Assembly: GCF_021730395.1 (NCBI RefSeq)
Contig: NC_069377.1
Span: forward strand, 37,774,501-37,838,500
Reading direction: 5' to 3'
Length of the DNA stretch: 64,000 nucleotides
DNA from: Mercenaria mercenaria
Lineage: Eukaryota > Mollusca > Bivalvia > Venerida > Veneridae
Text below: more notes on this DNA, generated by a model
Seen by the model: the letters and a program-made list of their open reading frames with translations, nothing else
Databases searched by the model: none
What the model was told of the DNA's origin: nothing
DNA letters: not shown here
Numbering within the stretch: the stretch's first letter is position 1

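Overview
The window looks like AT-rich nuclear DNA of a mollusc, most likely a bivalve. The one clear gene belongs to the GRL101 group (LGR type C receptors, first known from the snail Lymnaea). The remainder is dense with short palindromic elements, tRNA-headed SINEs, minisatellites and non-autonomous elements built on tandem arrays. The species call is inference; no marker here fixes it.

Minus strand, 15031 to beyond 64000: a single large receptor gene fills about 49 kb. I can place 27 coding exons (5,271 nt, 1,756 residues plus stop), and all splice sites and phases chain without a break. The 5' end lies outside the window. In protein order the modules are: coagulation factor 5/8 C (discoidin) domain, PAN/apple, CUB, a second divergent CUB, C-type lectin, four LDLa repeats, a module resembling the fibrinogen-like domain of CNTNAP/neurexin-IV proteins, three more LDLa repeats, seven leucine-rich repeats with an LGR-type hinge, a rhodopsin-class seven-helix domain (DRF after helix 3, NPILY in helix 7), and a cytoplasmic tail resembling a degenerate protein-kinase C-lobe. 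The extracellular modules are mostly bounded by phase-1 introns, the signature of exon shuffling.

1-15030: no convincing gene. It holds simple repeats, a perfect 3 x 63 bp minisatellite, two array-type elements (7635-9720 and 11505-12262), a tRNA-headed SINE (10940-11290), a short terminal-inverted-repeat element (12848-13045) and one weak candidate plus-strand terminal exon (9802-9952).

Introns of the receptor: seven copies of a nested-palindrome element (five exactly 235 bp), a 3.9 kb TTAA-flanked element with about 590 bp inverted arms (40365-44257), four copies of a second SINE, four copies of another short repeat, several minisatellites, two more array-element types and, in the intron after the first visible exon, a foldback element whose arms are a 21 bp satellite (62931-63781).

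Functionally this is a cell-surface receptor with a very large modular ectodomain (many possible protein, lipid or glycan contacts), a transmembrane signalling core of the relaxin/glycoprotein-hormone receptor kind, and an intracellular pseudokinase-like tail that could act as a scaffold. Ligand and G-protein coupling cannot be read from the sequence.
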